64,000 nt of DNA, from the NCBI RefSeq assembly GCF_003002025.1, contig NZ_PVZB01000007.1:1-64000 (forward strand). The letters are read 5' to 3'. Position numbers and translations under genes: made by a program. The notes beneath the pieces were generated by a model, which was given only the letters and a program-made list of their open reading frames with translations, had not been told where the DNA came from and made no database searches. The stretch is from Paraburkholderia sp. BL25I1N1. Its GTDB lineage: Bacteria; Pseudomonadota; Gammaproteobacteria; Burkholderiales; Burkholderiaceae. This document shows, one piece after another, positions 42,169 to 51,581 of the stretch; within the stretch, counting starts at the first letter, position 1; each line of letters opens with the position of its first letter.

Positions 42169-42827
42169 GATCTGCTCCTTCAGGTTAGGGGAGCTTCGTG
42201 CGGGTTCCCCCATGAAGTTGGGGTTGGCGTCCGAAAGCTGATCTGACTATAGGCGCGGGTCATTAGCCTCAGAAGTGCCGGGAATCGAAATCACCTTTGC
42301 GCAAAGGGGTACACCGTGCGTCCGCTTCGGGGGCACCGCTGGTTGTTCGGGGTGGGGCCGGTGTGGCAGTTCGTCGTCGACCCGGTCCGTATGGGAAGCG
42401 AGGTCAACAAAGGCGTGTTGACGGGCCGCAATCACAGTAACAGTGGACGTTTGTCGTCCGACATCAATCGTCCGCTCGGGTCCGACCACGGTCCGATGGC
42501 GACGGGCGGGAGCCGACCTGATGCGGTCCTCCAGGCAGTTCCGGCGAATGTCACCACCACGCGCTCAAAAGCAGCCATAGCGAGCGGGCGGTCTCGCGAG
42601 ATCAGATGCTATGTGAATCAGTTGCTTCGGCTGGGATGAATCACTCCGGCCGAAATTGGGTAGGACACCTTCCCATGCCTGAACGACGACAGCGGCCGTC
42701 GTTGATCCGCTGCCTCCGGCAAGTCCACCGGTTGTGGTCGGTCGAGCGGTTGCGCATCGAGGCAATCGTCAGAGCCGGTCGTCCGCGACGCGGCTCTAAC
42801 AAAAGTCATCCGCCTATGCTGACTGGG
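42169..42827. other. gene-free gap between cupin and KaiC-like genes
   Basis: 659 bp with only short, unconvincing frames on both strands. It holds the cupin promoter on its left side. I see no repeats or transposon remnants in it. Confidence 0.5.
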
Positions 42828-44315
42828 CTACGCGACGGATGAATCGTCAATCAGGTTGTCCGGCGACCCGGAGTAGGTAGGCACGCCCGAGAAGATTCCG
42901 TGCAGATCGCGCAGGGGCCGCCCGATTTCGACGCCGTGCCCGGACAGCCGGAATTCGTGAATCGCGGTGTCGTGCGCACCCGTCCTGCGCTTGATGACAG
43001 TCACCGCGCGCCGCAGCTGGCCCGCCGCTTCAAAGAACCTCAGCAGCAATACGGTGTCGCTCAGAAAGCTCAGGTCAACGGGGTTCTCAACGTCACCGAG
43101 GACGCCTTGCTGCGCGAGAAGGAGGAGGGTAACGACGCCACGGCGGTTCAGGTAAGTCAGCAGTTCGTGCAGCTGGGCAATAAGCGAGCGCTCCTCGGGC
43201 ATCGTGCTCAGGTAAGAGTTGATGCTGTCAATCACCACCACGCGGGCGTTTTTGTCCTCCACCTCCCGTCGCACCGCCCAGACGAATTCGCCCGGCGAGA
43301 TGCGTGATGGATTCATGCGTTGCCAGGCAAGCTGGCCGCTCGCAAGCGCCGGTTGCGGATCGAGTCCAAGACTCTGCCCGCGGCGCACGAAGATTTCGTA
43401 GGCCTCGTCAAAGGAGAAATAGGCCGCATGCTCGCCATTTCTTGCGCCAGCCAGTGCGTACGACAGCGCGAGCGAGGACTTTCCGGCTCCCGACGGCCCT
43501 ATCAGCATCGTTGTTGTGCCCCGGTCCAGACCGCTCCCAAGAATCTCATCAAGGCCCGGTGAGCCACTGCGCAGCGGTGCACCACGCACGTCACTGGTAT
43601 GGTCGTTTGCGATCAGGCTCGGAAATACCAGCACTTCGCCGGTCACAAGCGCATAATCGTGCCAGCCGCTCATGAGATTGGTACCGCGCATTTTGGCGAT
43701 GCGAAGTCTACGCCTTCCGGCCCCGTAGTCGCGTTCGGAACTGCTCAGCGAGATAACGCCGTGCACCAGGCTCTGTAGCTCGCCGTCGTCGTTAAAACGC
43801 AAATCATCGAGCAGGATGGTTGTGATGCAGCGGCCTTGCAGGAAACGCTTCAGCGACGACAACTGGCGGCGGTAGATGAACGGGTCGTGCGCGAGAAGCC
43901 GCAACTCCGACACGCTGTCGATGACGATGCGATCGGGATGCGTCGCTTCGATGCGGGCGATAATGCGTTGCACGGTTTTGTCGAGCTCGATCTCCGCCGG
44001 AAGCAGCACGGTCTGTTGCTGCGCCGCCTGCGCTTCATCCGGAACAAGTTCAAAGAAGTCGATCCCACCGACGTCCCAGCCATGCGTGCGCGCTGCGCTC
44101 ACGAGTTCATCGGTGCTTTCAGAAAAGGTCACGTACAGGCAGCTCTCCTGATTGCGCACACCGTCAATCAGGAAGCGTAGGGCAATGGTCGTCTTGCCGG
44201 TTCCCGGCGCCCCTTCGATCAGGTGAAGGCGGTATTTTGGTAGCCCCCCGCGCAGGACAAAGTCCAGTTCGGGAATGCCTGTGAGAACAAGCGGAAGCGG
44301 GACGACTTCGACCAT
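42828..44315 (-). CDS. KaiC-like double RecA-fold ATPase
   Basis: 495 residues with two KaiC repeats. Walker A1 is GAPGTGKT (residues 35-42) and A2 is GPSGAGKS (about residue 275). Each is followed by a KaiC-type acidic motif (YVTFSESTDE and YFSFDEAYE) and a Walker B (RIVIDSVSEL and RVVVIDSINSYL). No KaiA or KaiB gene is in the window. KaiC-like proteins in non-cyanobacteria are often linked to stress or signal sensing. The ATG has GGAG 8 nt upstream. Its 312-bp leader has paired GTAACGG words. Confidence 0.92.
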   Translation of the reverse strand: MVEVVPLPLVLTGIPELDFVLRGGLPKYRLHLIEGAPGTGKTTIALRFLIDGVRNQESCLYVTFSESTDELVSAARTHGWDVGGIDFFELVPDEAQAAQQQTVLLPAEIELDKTVQRIIARIEATHPDRIVIDSVSELRLLAHDPFIYRRQLSSLKRFLQGRCITTILLDDLRFNDDGELQSLVHGVISLSSSERDYGAGRRRLRIAKMRGTNLMSGWHDYALVTGEVLVFPSLIANDHTSDVRGAPLRSGSPGLDEILGSGLDRGTTTMLIGPSGAGKSSLALSYALAGARNGEHAAYFSFDEAYEIFVRRGQSLGLDPQPALASGQLAWQRMNPSRISPGEFVWAVRREVEDKNARVVVIDSINSYLSTMPEERSLIAQLHELLTYLNRRGVVTLLLLAQQGVLGDVENPVDLSFLSDTVLLLRFFEAAGQLRRAVTVIKRRTGAHDTAIHEFRLSGHGVEIGRPLRDLHGIFSGVPTYSGSPDNLIDDSSVA

Positions 44316-44428
44316 GTGGGACTCCTTCCAGATTGATTGCGCCGCCGAAGCGACAGTGTGTAGACCGCTTTGGCAAGGTCCCGATCAGGGAACGGCGCCG
44401 CCCGCCGATCGCGGGCGGATGAACCTAT

Positions 44429-44457
44429 GTAACGGCTACGTACCGACTACGTAACGG
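44429..44457. promoter_or_regulatory. direct repeats in the kaiC-like leader
   Basis: GTAACGG occurs at 44429-44435 and 44451-44457, exactly 22 bp apart (two helical turns), with two CTACG words between. Just to the left CCCGC and GCGGG (44401-44415) form a dyad. The site is about 115 bp upstream of the start. The 312-bp gap 44316-44627 holds nothing else visible. Confidence 0.4.
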
Positions 44458-44627
44458 TTTCCAGTCACGCTGATCCCCGTCGCTGTCTCGGCGCCTGACG
44501 TTGATGATATTGTAGATTCATGGCAGTGCTGGCGTGATGATTCTGAACGGCGCCCGTACCGGATCATTCGACGGCAACTGTTCGATCAGCGGCTATCCAG
44601 GCCAAACCAGAAGGCGCAGGCTACTGC

Positions 44628-44954
44628 CTAGCGCTGGCTCGACCGCGCGAGGGGGCTGCCGGCGAAGGGGTCGTTTTTCCAGTCCGCATCGGTCTGCGTT
44701 GCCGGTTGTGCGAGCGCCCCCCACGGAAGTTCAAAGTGCCCGATGGATTGTCCTGCGCTCATGGCCTGTTTGAGCCATTGAGGCACCTCACCTTCACCGC
44801 TCCAGGTTTCACCCCCCGCGCTACGGTAGCGCCCCCTATCCGAGCCCGCACGCTCAGTCGCCAGGAAGGCCGCGAGGTCATCCGGGCTGATGCCAAAGTC
44901 ATTCATGCGGTGCCGCAGATACGCAATCATGCTGTCACGTTTCCGTTCGTCCAT
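44628..44954 (-). CDS. H-NS family nucleoid-associated protein
   Basis: 108 residues. The N-terminal helix (MIAYLRHRMNDFGISPDDLAAFLAT) resembles the oligomerisation part of Burkholderia H-NS-like proteins. The C-terminal DNA-binding motif is YRSAGGETWSGEGEVPQWL, the variant of the family's YRD-TWSGRG-PxWL signature; GEGEV replaces the usual basic GRGR, which may weaken minor-groove binding. It has AGGAAGG upstream of the ATG. It may silence A/T-rich transferred DNA. Confidence 0.85.
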   Translation of the reverse strand: MDERKRDSMIAYLRHRMNDFGISPDDLAAFLATERAGSDRGRYRSAGGETWSGEGEVPQWLKQAMSAGQSIGHFELPWGALAQPATQTDADWKNDPFAGSPLARSSQR

Positions 44955-45130
44955 AAGGCCTTCCTGTGAAGTATTTTGCCAGCGCTTCTCTCACCTATTA
45001 GAGGCGGCGAGGTGCAGTGTGAAAGGGGCGGCATAAATGTCGCCAGACAGAAGCCATCCGCGCAGGCCGTGACAAGACCCCGTCATGACGCCCACGCTGG
45101 TTTCGATCGCAACTGCTCCCCAATCGCGCT

Positions 45131-45706
45131 TTACAGGCCCTGAACAGCGGTCGCATAGGACTTCGCAGCTTCCTTCAGTTGCACGGCCGCGTCCTGGACG
45201 CGCGTCGGCAGCTCGCTTAGCGCGAGCAGGGTGTCCACACCATCCAGCCGCCTGCGAAGCTCGGTCACGAGATCCATGACGCTCGCGTCACCGACCCGCC
45301 GGCGATTGCTTTGTCTGGAGTTCACTGCGGAGCAGTCGACGAGGCGATCAATCTTGCGGAAGTATGCCTGCGCAGCTACGCGATGCCTGGCATACAGCGA
45401 GGTAACATTTGACTTTGAAAGACAGTCTTTAACGACATCGGCATTCATGTCGAAATGAAGCTGCAGCGCGTCGGCGGCATCTGCCCGGTGAAAACATGCC
45501 AACTGATCAAACAGCGTCTCGCCGTCCCCGTCAATCAGATCGATCCAGACCTCACCGTCTTCGAGGATCTGGCCGGCGCGATGAATCGCGCGCTCATCCT
45601 CATTTGCGGCAGCGAGCATCCGGTGTCCGTCGACATCATCAACCGGCATCTCGAACACTTCCACCAGTTCCCCGCTCACTGCGACCTGCATGACCAATAA
45701 AGCCAT
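45131..45706 (-). CDS. hypothetical protein
   Basis: 191 residues with no recognised family. The first 90 residues look like a small alpha-beta domain rich in acidic residues (VDDVDGHRMLAAANEDERAIH, then WIDLIDGDGETLFDQL). The second half is helical (MDLVTELRRRLDGVDTLLALSELP) and may be a coiled coil. GAGGAGCAG precedes the ATG, a very good ribosome site. No signal peptide. Function unknown. Confidence 0.65.
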   Translation of the reverse strand: MALLVMQVAVSGELVEVFEMPVDDVDGHRMLAAANEDERAIHRAGQILEDGEVWIDLIDGDGETLFDQLACFHRADAADALQLHFDMNADVVKDCLSKSNVTSLYARHRVAAQAYFRKIDRLVDCSAVNSRQSNRRRVGDASVMDLVTELRRRLDGVDTLLALSELPTRVQDAAVQLKEAAKSYATAVQGL

Positions 45707-45822
45707 CTCTGCTCCTCGTGCTGCGAATTACGAGAAAACCGTGGAGCGCAACGCATGGCCGCGCATGTGCTTCAGGCCATGTCCAGCATGCTGACACTCC
45801 GCTCCGAGGTGAATCAGCCGGC

Positions 45823-46053
45823 CTAACCGCGGCTGTCGACCCGGCCGCGCGCCCATGCGGTGGCGTGTCCCACCGCCTGTGTTTCGCTATCGAAATAGTC
45901 GAGCGCATCAAACTGGTAGGAGGCCGGCTCAACACTGCGGGCGTCACCTCTTGTGAGCAGCAGATTCGCAGCAAACCAGCCATCAGGTAGGCGATGAGCG
46001 GACGGCGAGACTGAGTAACCGTTGTACTGGTGAATATCTTTATTATTTTGCAT
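45823..46053 (-). CDS. DUF6566 family protein
   Basis: 76 residues (YNGYSVSPSAHRLPDGWFAANLLL, then YQFDALDYFDSETQAVGHATAWAR), matching the small DUF6566 proteins frequent in Burkholderia and of unknown role. The start at 46053 is chosen by family fit; an ATG eight codons earlier is also possible. Neither start has a strong ribosome site. It lies between the 191-aa gene and cspA on the same strand. Confidence 0.78.
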   Translation of the reverse strand: MQNNKDIHQYNGYSVSPSAHRLPDGWFAANLLLTRGDARSVEPASYQFDALDYFDSETQAVGHATAWARGRVDSRG

Positions 46054-46215
46054 AAGCGATAACCGACCGCACGACATCGTGTCGTACAGGCGAAATAAAT
46101 CCAGAAAATGGGCGAGACGGATCGTGTCGGAAGGACAAATGATGCGCAGGCGGAAACCCGGCGATCAGATCGGGAGCGCATGGTTCCGCGAGGATGCTAG
46201 TCAGGCTGACAGGCA

Positions 46216-46237
46216 AAGGGCCGGTAGACCGGCCCTT
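46216..46237 (-). terminator. hairpin downstream of cspA
   Basis: On the plus strand AAGGGCCGG (46216-46224) and CCGGCCCTT (46229-46237) form a perfect 9-bp stem with a 4-nt loop. On the minus strand it follows the cspA stop by 16 nt and ends in TTT, so it is a short-tailed terminator. Confidence 0.72.
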
Positions 46238-46253
46238 GAAATACGTTAATACG

Positions 46254-46457
46254 TTACTGCGGCGAGATATTCGCGGCCTGCATACCCTTCGGGCCGCGCT
46301 TTGTCTCGTAGCTCACCTTCTGGTTTTCTGCGAGCGTCTTGAAGCCGTCGCCGCGAACTTCCGAGAAGTGAGCGAAGAGATCGTCGCCGCCCGCGTCAGG
46401 AGTAATGAAGCCAAAGCCTTTGCTATCGTTGAACCACTTGACAGTACCGGTATCCAT
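46254..46457 (-). CDS. cspA: CspA-type cold-shock protein
   Basis: 67 residues with both nucleic-acid-binding motifs, KGFGFI and DLFAHF. It is the standard length. CspA proteins bind single-stranded RNA and act as chaperones. The ATG at 46457 has AGGGA upstream. Upstream there is a gene-free leader of several hundred bases that is A/T-richer than the surroundings, as expected for a cold-shock mRNA leader. No RNA thermometer can be assigned by eye. Confidence 0.96.
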   Translation of the reverse strand: MDTGTVKWFNDSKGFGFITPDAGGDDLFAHFSEVRGDGFKTLAENQKVSYETKRGPKGMQAANISPQ

Positions 46458-46908
46458 CAAAATTCCCTGAAATAAAAATAACAGCTCCGGTGCGGAGCGA
46501 CAAAAACTTCAAGGAAGAAGAGAGGACAGCGAGTACCGCGCAGACAGGGCGGAAAATGGTGATCAGCAATCGAGCTTCTTGAATATTTCGAGGTTCACAA
46601 TATAGCGCAGGAGAGGGGCTGTCAATGCTTTTCTAATGCCCTGCTCTCTTCAAACGACCCGTCGCCGCGAATAATGTCAGGCCGCTGCAGTCTCCTGAGC
46701 GGAAGCGTGTCGCAACGCGGATATCAGTCGGGTGGGGTCCTACGTCGGCAGTGGGACGGATTGCCGACGGTGGCGGCATCGAGCGGCCGGGCGGCAGCTT
46801 CCTGCATCAGCGAACTCACGCTCCCGACCCCAAGGCGTCATTGGGCTTCGACATGTGAACGACTGGTTTCCACGATGCATCTGTCTGGGACGACCGACGC
46901 TGAAGCCG
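46458..46908. other. cspA leader and gene-free spacer
   Basis: 451 bp between the histidine kinase stop and cspA. It is A/T-rich near cspA, consistent with a long cold-shock 5' leader. The plus-strand frame at 46674-47108 has no family character and overlaps the kinase gene. Confidence 0.55.
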
Positions 46909-48066
46909 TCACTCTGCTCCCTTGCGACGGGGTGTCAAGAGGGATTCGTCGGCACGCGGAAGCGATACTGAAAACAAGGTCTCCGTCTCATCGGACCGCG
47001 CTTCAATCGTACCGTGATGGGCTTTGGCGATTTCGCTCGCGATATACAGACCCAATCCCAGGCTACCCGCCTCCTCGGTTGCAGCTTGTCGGCTGGTCTC
47101 GCGGGTGAGGGGGTCGAACATGCATGCCAGCATTGCGCCGTTGATGGCAGGCCCGCAATTGCTGACTTCGATACGGACATGTGTTATGCCGCCGATCACC
47201 GTTACGCTTACGGGAGTGCTCTGCGCCCCATACTTGATGGCATTAGTTACCAGATTTCCAAGCAATTGCTGCAGACGCTGCCCGTCCCAGAGCCCCTGCG
47301 AATCACCATTCACGTGCAAGTCAATTTGCCGGTCAGGGTGAATTGCACGCAACCCGTCCAATTCGTCGGCAAGCACCTCCGCCAGATCGATATTTGTGGG
47401 CTTCACATTGATGCCCAAGCCCAGTTTGGTACGGTTGAAATCAGTCAGATCATCAAGCAACGCCTGCATCCGGGCTCCGCTTCGAATCAGACGAGCGGCG
47501 GCCCCGGATATCCGTTCCCCAGCATTGAGTGCGGCCAGATACGACGCAGTTGCCTGGATCGCCTGTAGCGGGTTGCGCAAGTCGTGGCCCAGCATGCCAA
47601 GCAGGAGGTTGCGGTTCTGATCCATCTGCGTACTGAAGAAGGTGACCGATTCAGCGAATGCCTGATCGATCGCTTCATTGAAGCGAATGACGTCGTCCAG
47701 ATCAGGCGCTTCGGGCTCACAATCGTCCAGCCACAAGCGAAGCACGCTTGCTCGCAGCGCGCGATATTCGGCGGCGAGCTGCTTGATATTGAAACCAGCA
47801 CGTGCCCTCAGCAACGCATGCGTTTGCGCAGCCGTTTCGGTCGCATCGGTTAGTCCGGGATCTCGCCCCAACGACTTTTCGCGTTGGGCTTCTTTGGTTT
47901 GTGAAGTCCGTAAGTCCTTTGCCACGGCGTGTAGGATCTGCTCCGCGTGGTCACGCAACCCCGACGCCCCCATGTTTTCCGCCGCCGGCAGGAGGGTAGC
48001 GGCGAACGCCTGCCATTGTGCAAGAATCGGCTCCATGTTTTGCAAGATGAAGTCAGCAAGTCGCAT
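46909..48066 (-). CDS. orphan sensor histidine kinase with RsbRD-like N-terminus
   Basis: 385 residues. The first 150 are an RsbRD_N-type helical domain (MRLADFILQNMEPILAQWQAFA, then LRDHAEQILHAVAKDL). The phosphorylation motif is LLGMLGHDLRNPLQ (about residues 160-173), followed by an ATPase domain with NLVTNAIKYG and SLGLGLYIASEIAKAHHG. No membrane helix, so it is soluble. No response regulator lies next to it. The start at 48066 has GGGGAG upstream and was preferred to one 17 codons earlier. Confidence 0.9.
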   Translation of the reverse strand: MRLADFILQNMEPILAQWQAFAATLLPAAENMGASGLRDHAEQILHAVAKDLRTSQTKEAQREKSLGRDPGLTDATETAAQTHALLRARAGFNIKQLAAEYRALRASVLRLWLDDCEPEAPDLDDVIRFNEAIDQAFAESVTFFSTQMDQNRNLLLGMLGHDLRNPLQAIQATASYLAALNAGERISGAAARLIRSGARMQALLDDLTDFNRTKLGLGINVKPTNIDLAEVLADELDGLRAIHPDRQIDLHVNGDSQGLWDGQRLQQLLGNLVTNAIKYGAQSTPVSVTVIGGITHVRIEVSNCGPAINGAMLACMFDPLTRETSRQAATEEAGSLGLGLYIASEIAKAHHGTIEARSDETETLFSVSLPRADESLLTPRRKGAE

Positions 48067-48636
48067 CAGGCATCTCCCCAGCGTAAAACGGTGGTTTAAG
48101 GTCCAGTCGGCGTACATATATTATGCGCAAATTAGGGACGACCTTTTGCCGGAAGAAGTCGCCATTCGGGTCGAACGCCATTGCGACCGATCCGGCAACG
48201 GCGCGGGCGGATGAGACGATGGCGGGCGCGTTAAACTTGTACGCCGATGTGACGATAGCACGGCAGAGGCTGCGATTTGTGGGAGGGATTAGTCGGAACG
48301 GCCATTCACGTGATGCAGCCGAGCGTTTCACATTGGCCGGTCAGCGTCCCACGACCGAGCGCGACGTCCAACTAGGCCACGCGCGCGATGCAAAAGGCAT
48401 AAGCCGGCCCGACGCGGACTCAGGCGACTAATCGATAAACGCCTGCTGCCCGTCGAAGATCGGCCGTTCGCATTCGCCCTGGAGCGGATAGAAGGCGCAT
48501 AAATCAGACGCATTGAAAAAATAGCTCCAGATACTATCCTTCATGCTGACATCGTAATTCCACGCGTTCGCCCCTGAGCATGCCGCACCTGGCGCGCGAA
48601 GCCTCCCTTACGGTCATTCACGATGAGACTTGCGAG
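48067..48636. other. divergent region between kinase and EAL genes
   Basis: 570 bp with only unconvincing short frames on both strands. It must contain both promoters. Confidence 0.5.
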
Positions 48637-50220
48637 ATGATCAAGCGGCTGTCGCTTATTTCTGCTTCCATCGCACTGGGCTGGATAGTTACAGTTGCCC
48701 CCGTACTGACCAGCATCTATATCGCCGACGAGGATGCAGAACGTCGCGAGCAGGAAGATCTGCAGCAGTTCGCCGCGAAAGCTGTGATGCGTGTCGAGCT
48801 TGTCACCTACCAGGCATTCGCCGCTATTGCCGACATGGAGGCGCTCCCCGGCGGTCTCTGCTCTCCCGCCCAGGTTGCACAGTTCGCCCGCGTGGTTTTC
48901 AATTACCGGTACGTGCAGGACGCTGGTGCTTACGGTGGCGGACAATATCAGTGCTCACCGCTTTCAGGCGACGTTCGGGCGCAGCATCTGACGATGCCCC
49001 CGCCCGATTGGCAGAGCAAGGACGGCTATCTGCTCTGGTACAGGCAGAAGAATCCCCTCAGCGACGAGCGCCAGGATATTCAGATTGGCCGCCATGGAAA
49101 TTACGTCTCGATCGACCCACAGTCCTACGTCGATATTATCGACCCCGCCGGGAGACCGGTCGCAGCGATCAATGTGGAGACAGACACAATCCTTGCGTCG
49201 TCACCTGGTGCGGACGCCGACGACATGCTCAATGCATGGAAGGTGTCTGGGCACATGAACAATGAACAGTGGCACTACGCTGTCGCCCGTTCGTCAAGCC
49301 GGCCCCTCGGGGTGGTAGTCAAGTCTCCGCGCAGTAGCCTCGTGGGTCACTGGCCTGGTTTGCTCGTGATGTGGCTTTCGATTGGTGTCGTTGTCGGAGG
49401 TGGGCTTGGTTGGCTTGCGTTCAGGCGAATCTCTCGGCAACTCTCCTTCCCGGCGACGCTCGAATGGGCTATAGCACGCAAGAAACTCGATGTGGTTTTC
49501 CAGCCGATCGTCCGCCTCATGAGCGGCGAATGCGTTGGCGTAGAAGCGCTCGTCAGGTGGAACCTGAACGGACGCCACATCTCGCCGGAAATCTTTGTCG
49601 CGGTCGCGGAGCAAAACGGCCTTATTCGGCAGTTGACGGACCTCGTACTGGACAAGACGCTTGACGAGCTATCGAAGTTCTTGCGCTCGCGTCCTTCGTT
49701 CTACGTCTCAATCAACGTGAGCAGCGAGGATTTGCGGACGCGCCGTTTCCTGAACGTCCTTACGGCCCGGTTGCAGGAGACGGGCATTCGACCTGCTCAG
49801 GTCAGAATCGAAGCAACAGAGCGAAGCTTCATGGATGCCGAAGCAACGCGGCAAACAATAGCTGCATTCAGGGACGCTGGCCACCCTGTCTATATCGATG
49901 ATTTTGGAACCGGGTATTCCAGCCTGTCGTATCTGCAAACCTTTACGATCGATGTCCTGAAAATCGACAAGTCATTTATCGACACCATTGCACAGGACGC
50001 AGCATCCAGCGTCGTCGCGCCTCATATCATCGAGATGGCACACGAACTGGGGGTGGAAATCGTGGCGGAAGGCGTCGAGCGCGATGCCCAGATCGAATAT
50101 CTGGTGCAGAGAGGCGTCCAGTATGGACAGGGCTGGTTGTTTGCGAAGGCCATGCGGGTCAATGAACTTATCGTCTGGCTTAACGAAAGCAGATCGACGC
50201 TTCAGCCGCTCCATCAATAA
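48637..50220 (+). CDS. CSS-motif EAL cyclic-di-GMP phosphodiesterase
   Basis: 527 residues. N-terminal membrane helix (LISASIALGWIVTVAPVLTSI), periplasmic CSS-type sensor with the cysteine of GGLCSPAQ and a second in YQCSPLSG, a second helix (LLVMWLSIGVVVGGGLGWLA), then an EAL domain. The catalytic signature is present: VEALVRW, NVSSEDL, RIEATERSF, YIDDFGTGYSSLSYL, LKIDKSFI and VAEGVE. All catalytic acidic residues appear intact, so it should hydrolyse cyclic-di-GMP. Redox signals through the two cysteines are a known control of CSS proteins. Confidence 0.93.
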   Translation: MIKRLSLISASIALGWIVTVAPVLTSIYIADEDAERREQEDLQQFAAKAVMRVELVTYQAFAAIADMEALPGGLCSPAQVAQFARVVFNYRYVQDAGAYGGGQYQCSPLSGDVRAQHLTMPPPDWQSKDGYLLWYRQKNPLSDERQDIQIGRHGNYVSIDPQSYVDIIDPAGRPVAAINVETDTILASSPGADADDMLNAWKVSGHMNNEQWHYAVARSSSRPLGVVVKSPRSSLVGHWPGLLVMWLSIGVVVGGGLGWLAFRRISRQLSFPATLEWAIARKKLDVVFQPIVRLMSGECVGVEALVRWNLNGRHISPEIFVAVAEQNGLIRQLTDLVLDKTLDELSKFLRSRPSFYVSINVSSEDLRTRRFLNVLTARLQETGIRPAQVRIEATERSFMDAEATRQTIAAFRDAGHPVYIDDFGTGYSSLSYLQTFTIDVLKIDKSFIDTIAQDAASSVVAPHIIEMAHELGVEIVAEGVERDAQIEYLVQRGVQYGQGWLFAKAMRVNELIVWLNESRSTLQPLHQ

Positions 50221-50648
50221 TCCTGGTGCGCAATGCAATGCCACGCGTGCCCAATGCGCCTACGAACCGCAACTGCCCGACGACACCACTTCCGGGGGAT
50301 GCTGAAAACCGATTGTCTCTTGTACCTTGAAGAGCAGACGTCTCCGAGTCTGATCCGTGGGTCCGGAAATGGCCGATAGCGCCAGTTCGATGAACGTTCT
50401 ATAGAGCGCGCTGAAAACTTCAACGACCGCATACTGGCGGTTGCCGTGAATGCGTACTCTCGGCCAAGTGCCGACGTTCGGTCTAGCACACAGGCGGCCA
50501 TTCAAGCGGCCGCTCTGCCCAGGCAACGGACCTTCGTGCGCGGACCATGCCCGACGCGTCGTCGGACGGCACAGCCGTTCGCATCGGTTTTGTTTGCGGG
50601 TTTCGAAAGCTTGCCGACAACGTAAAAACGAGGGGGCCCATTGCACCG
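50221..50648. other. gene-free gap
   Basis: 428 bp between the EAL gene and the convergent acyltransferase gene. No supportable gene, repeat or terminator is seen. Confidence 0.5.
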
Positions 50649-51581
50649 TCAATATACTGCAGGCATGCCCGTTGGACGATGTTTGAAGCGTCGATGCACC
50701 CAGTAGTACTGGGCTGGGAATTTGAGTACCTGGGTCTCGAGAAACGCATTCATGCAACGTGCATCATTCGTGTCGCTGTTCGATGGGAAATCGCTGAGCG
50801 GCGCAAAGACGGTCATCCGATACCCTTTGAAATCCGGCAGTACTTCCGTGACGAACGGCACAACGCGCGCGCCCCCCATTCTTGCAAGTCGCGAGACAGA
50901 AGTCAGAGTGCACGCAGGGACGCTGAAAAAAGGCACAAAAACAGAATTTTCGATGCCATGGTCCATGTCCGCAGCAAGCATGACCGGCTTGCCCTGCCGA
51001 AGGAGTTTCACGATCTTTTTGGCGCTTGTCGAGCGTTCGACCATCTCGGCGCCGAATCGGCCGCGCTGCCGTTTGGCGAGGTCGCAAAGACGCGTGTTCG
51101 ACATGTGTGTGTACAAGGAAGCGGCAGGCATTTTCAGCGAGTAAAGGATGCACCCGATTTCGATGCCCACGAAATGAAACCCCAAAAAGATGGTAGGCGG
51201 AGCATTCCTGTCTTCGAGATCAATCGCGCTTTCAATCTGGACGAGATTTCTTATCCTTTGCGCGCTACCGAACCATTGAACGCCTCGTTCGAGATAGCTG
51301 CGGATGACATGCCGGAAGTGGTCCCTCGCAAGCTCATCGTGCTCACGTACCGACTTTTCCGGAAAGCAGAGGCGCAGGTTGACAAGGACTATATGTTTGC
51401 GGCGGCTGGGAAGCGTATACAGCGCCGCGCCGAGCGCGCTGCCGAGCCTCGCGACCAATGGGTATGGAAGTATTGAGAGCGCGCGAAGTAAAGCTACGAC
51501 GAGAAAATGACCGAGTTGATCCAAGGCCCGCTCCTGTGTGGCGGTCGGCTGTGCCACGGGGAAACTTCTGTCAATGCACAC
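50649..51581 (-). CDS. LpxL/HtrB-like lauroyl (acyl) transferase
   Basis: 310 residues of the lysophospholipid acyltransferase fold used by LpxL. An N-terminal hydrophobic segment (FLVVALLRALSILPYPLVA) is followed by LVNLRLCFPEKS, the FLGFHFVGIE motif (an HX4-like region reading HFVGIE), QRGRFGAEMVE and LPDFKGYRMTVF. LpxL adds a secondary acyl chain to lipid A at the inner membrane. The start is a GTG with no good ribosome site, so the N-terminus is uncertain. The chromosomal LpxL is probably elsewhere; this may be an extra copy. Confidence 0.83.
   Translation of the reverse strand: MCIDRSFPVAQPTATQERALDQLGHFLVVALLRALSILPYPLVARLGSALGAALYTLPSRRKHIVLVNLRLCFPEKSVREHDELARDHFRHVIRSYLERGVQWFGSAQRIRNLVQIESAIDLEDRNAPPTIFLGFHFVGIEIGCILYSLKMPAASLYTHMSNTRLCDLAKRQRGRFGAEMVERSTSAKKIVKLLRQGKPVMLAADMDHGIENSVFVPFFSVPACTLTSVSRLARMGGARVVPFVTEVLPDFKGYRMTVFAPLSDFPSNSDTNDARCMNAFLETQVLKFPAQYYWVHRRFKHRPTGMPAVY

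Noticed and set aside
46674..47108. 144-codon plus-strand frame between cspA and the kinase
   Set aside because: It overlaps the kinase gene's conserved ATPase end and has no motif or signal.
48053..48331. Minus-strand frame upstream of the orphan kinase
   Set aside because: It looks faintly protein-like but overlaps the kinase start region and has no family match that I recognise.
50547..51476. 309-codon plus-strand frame opposite the acyltransferase
   Set aside because: A GC-rich shadow of the LpxL-like gene, without motifs.
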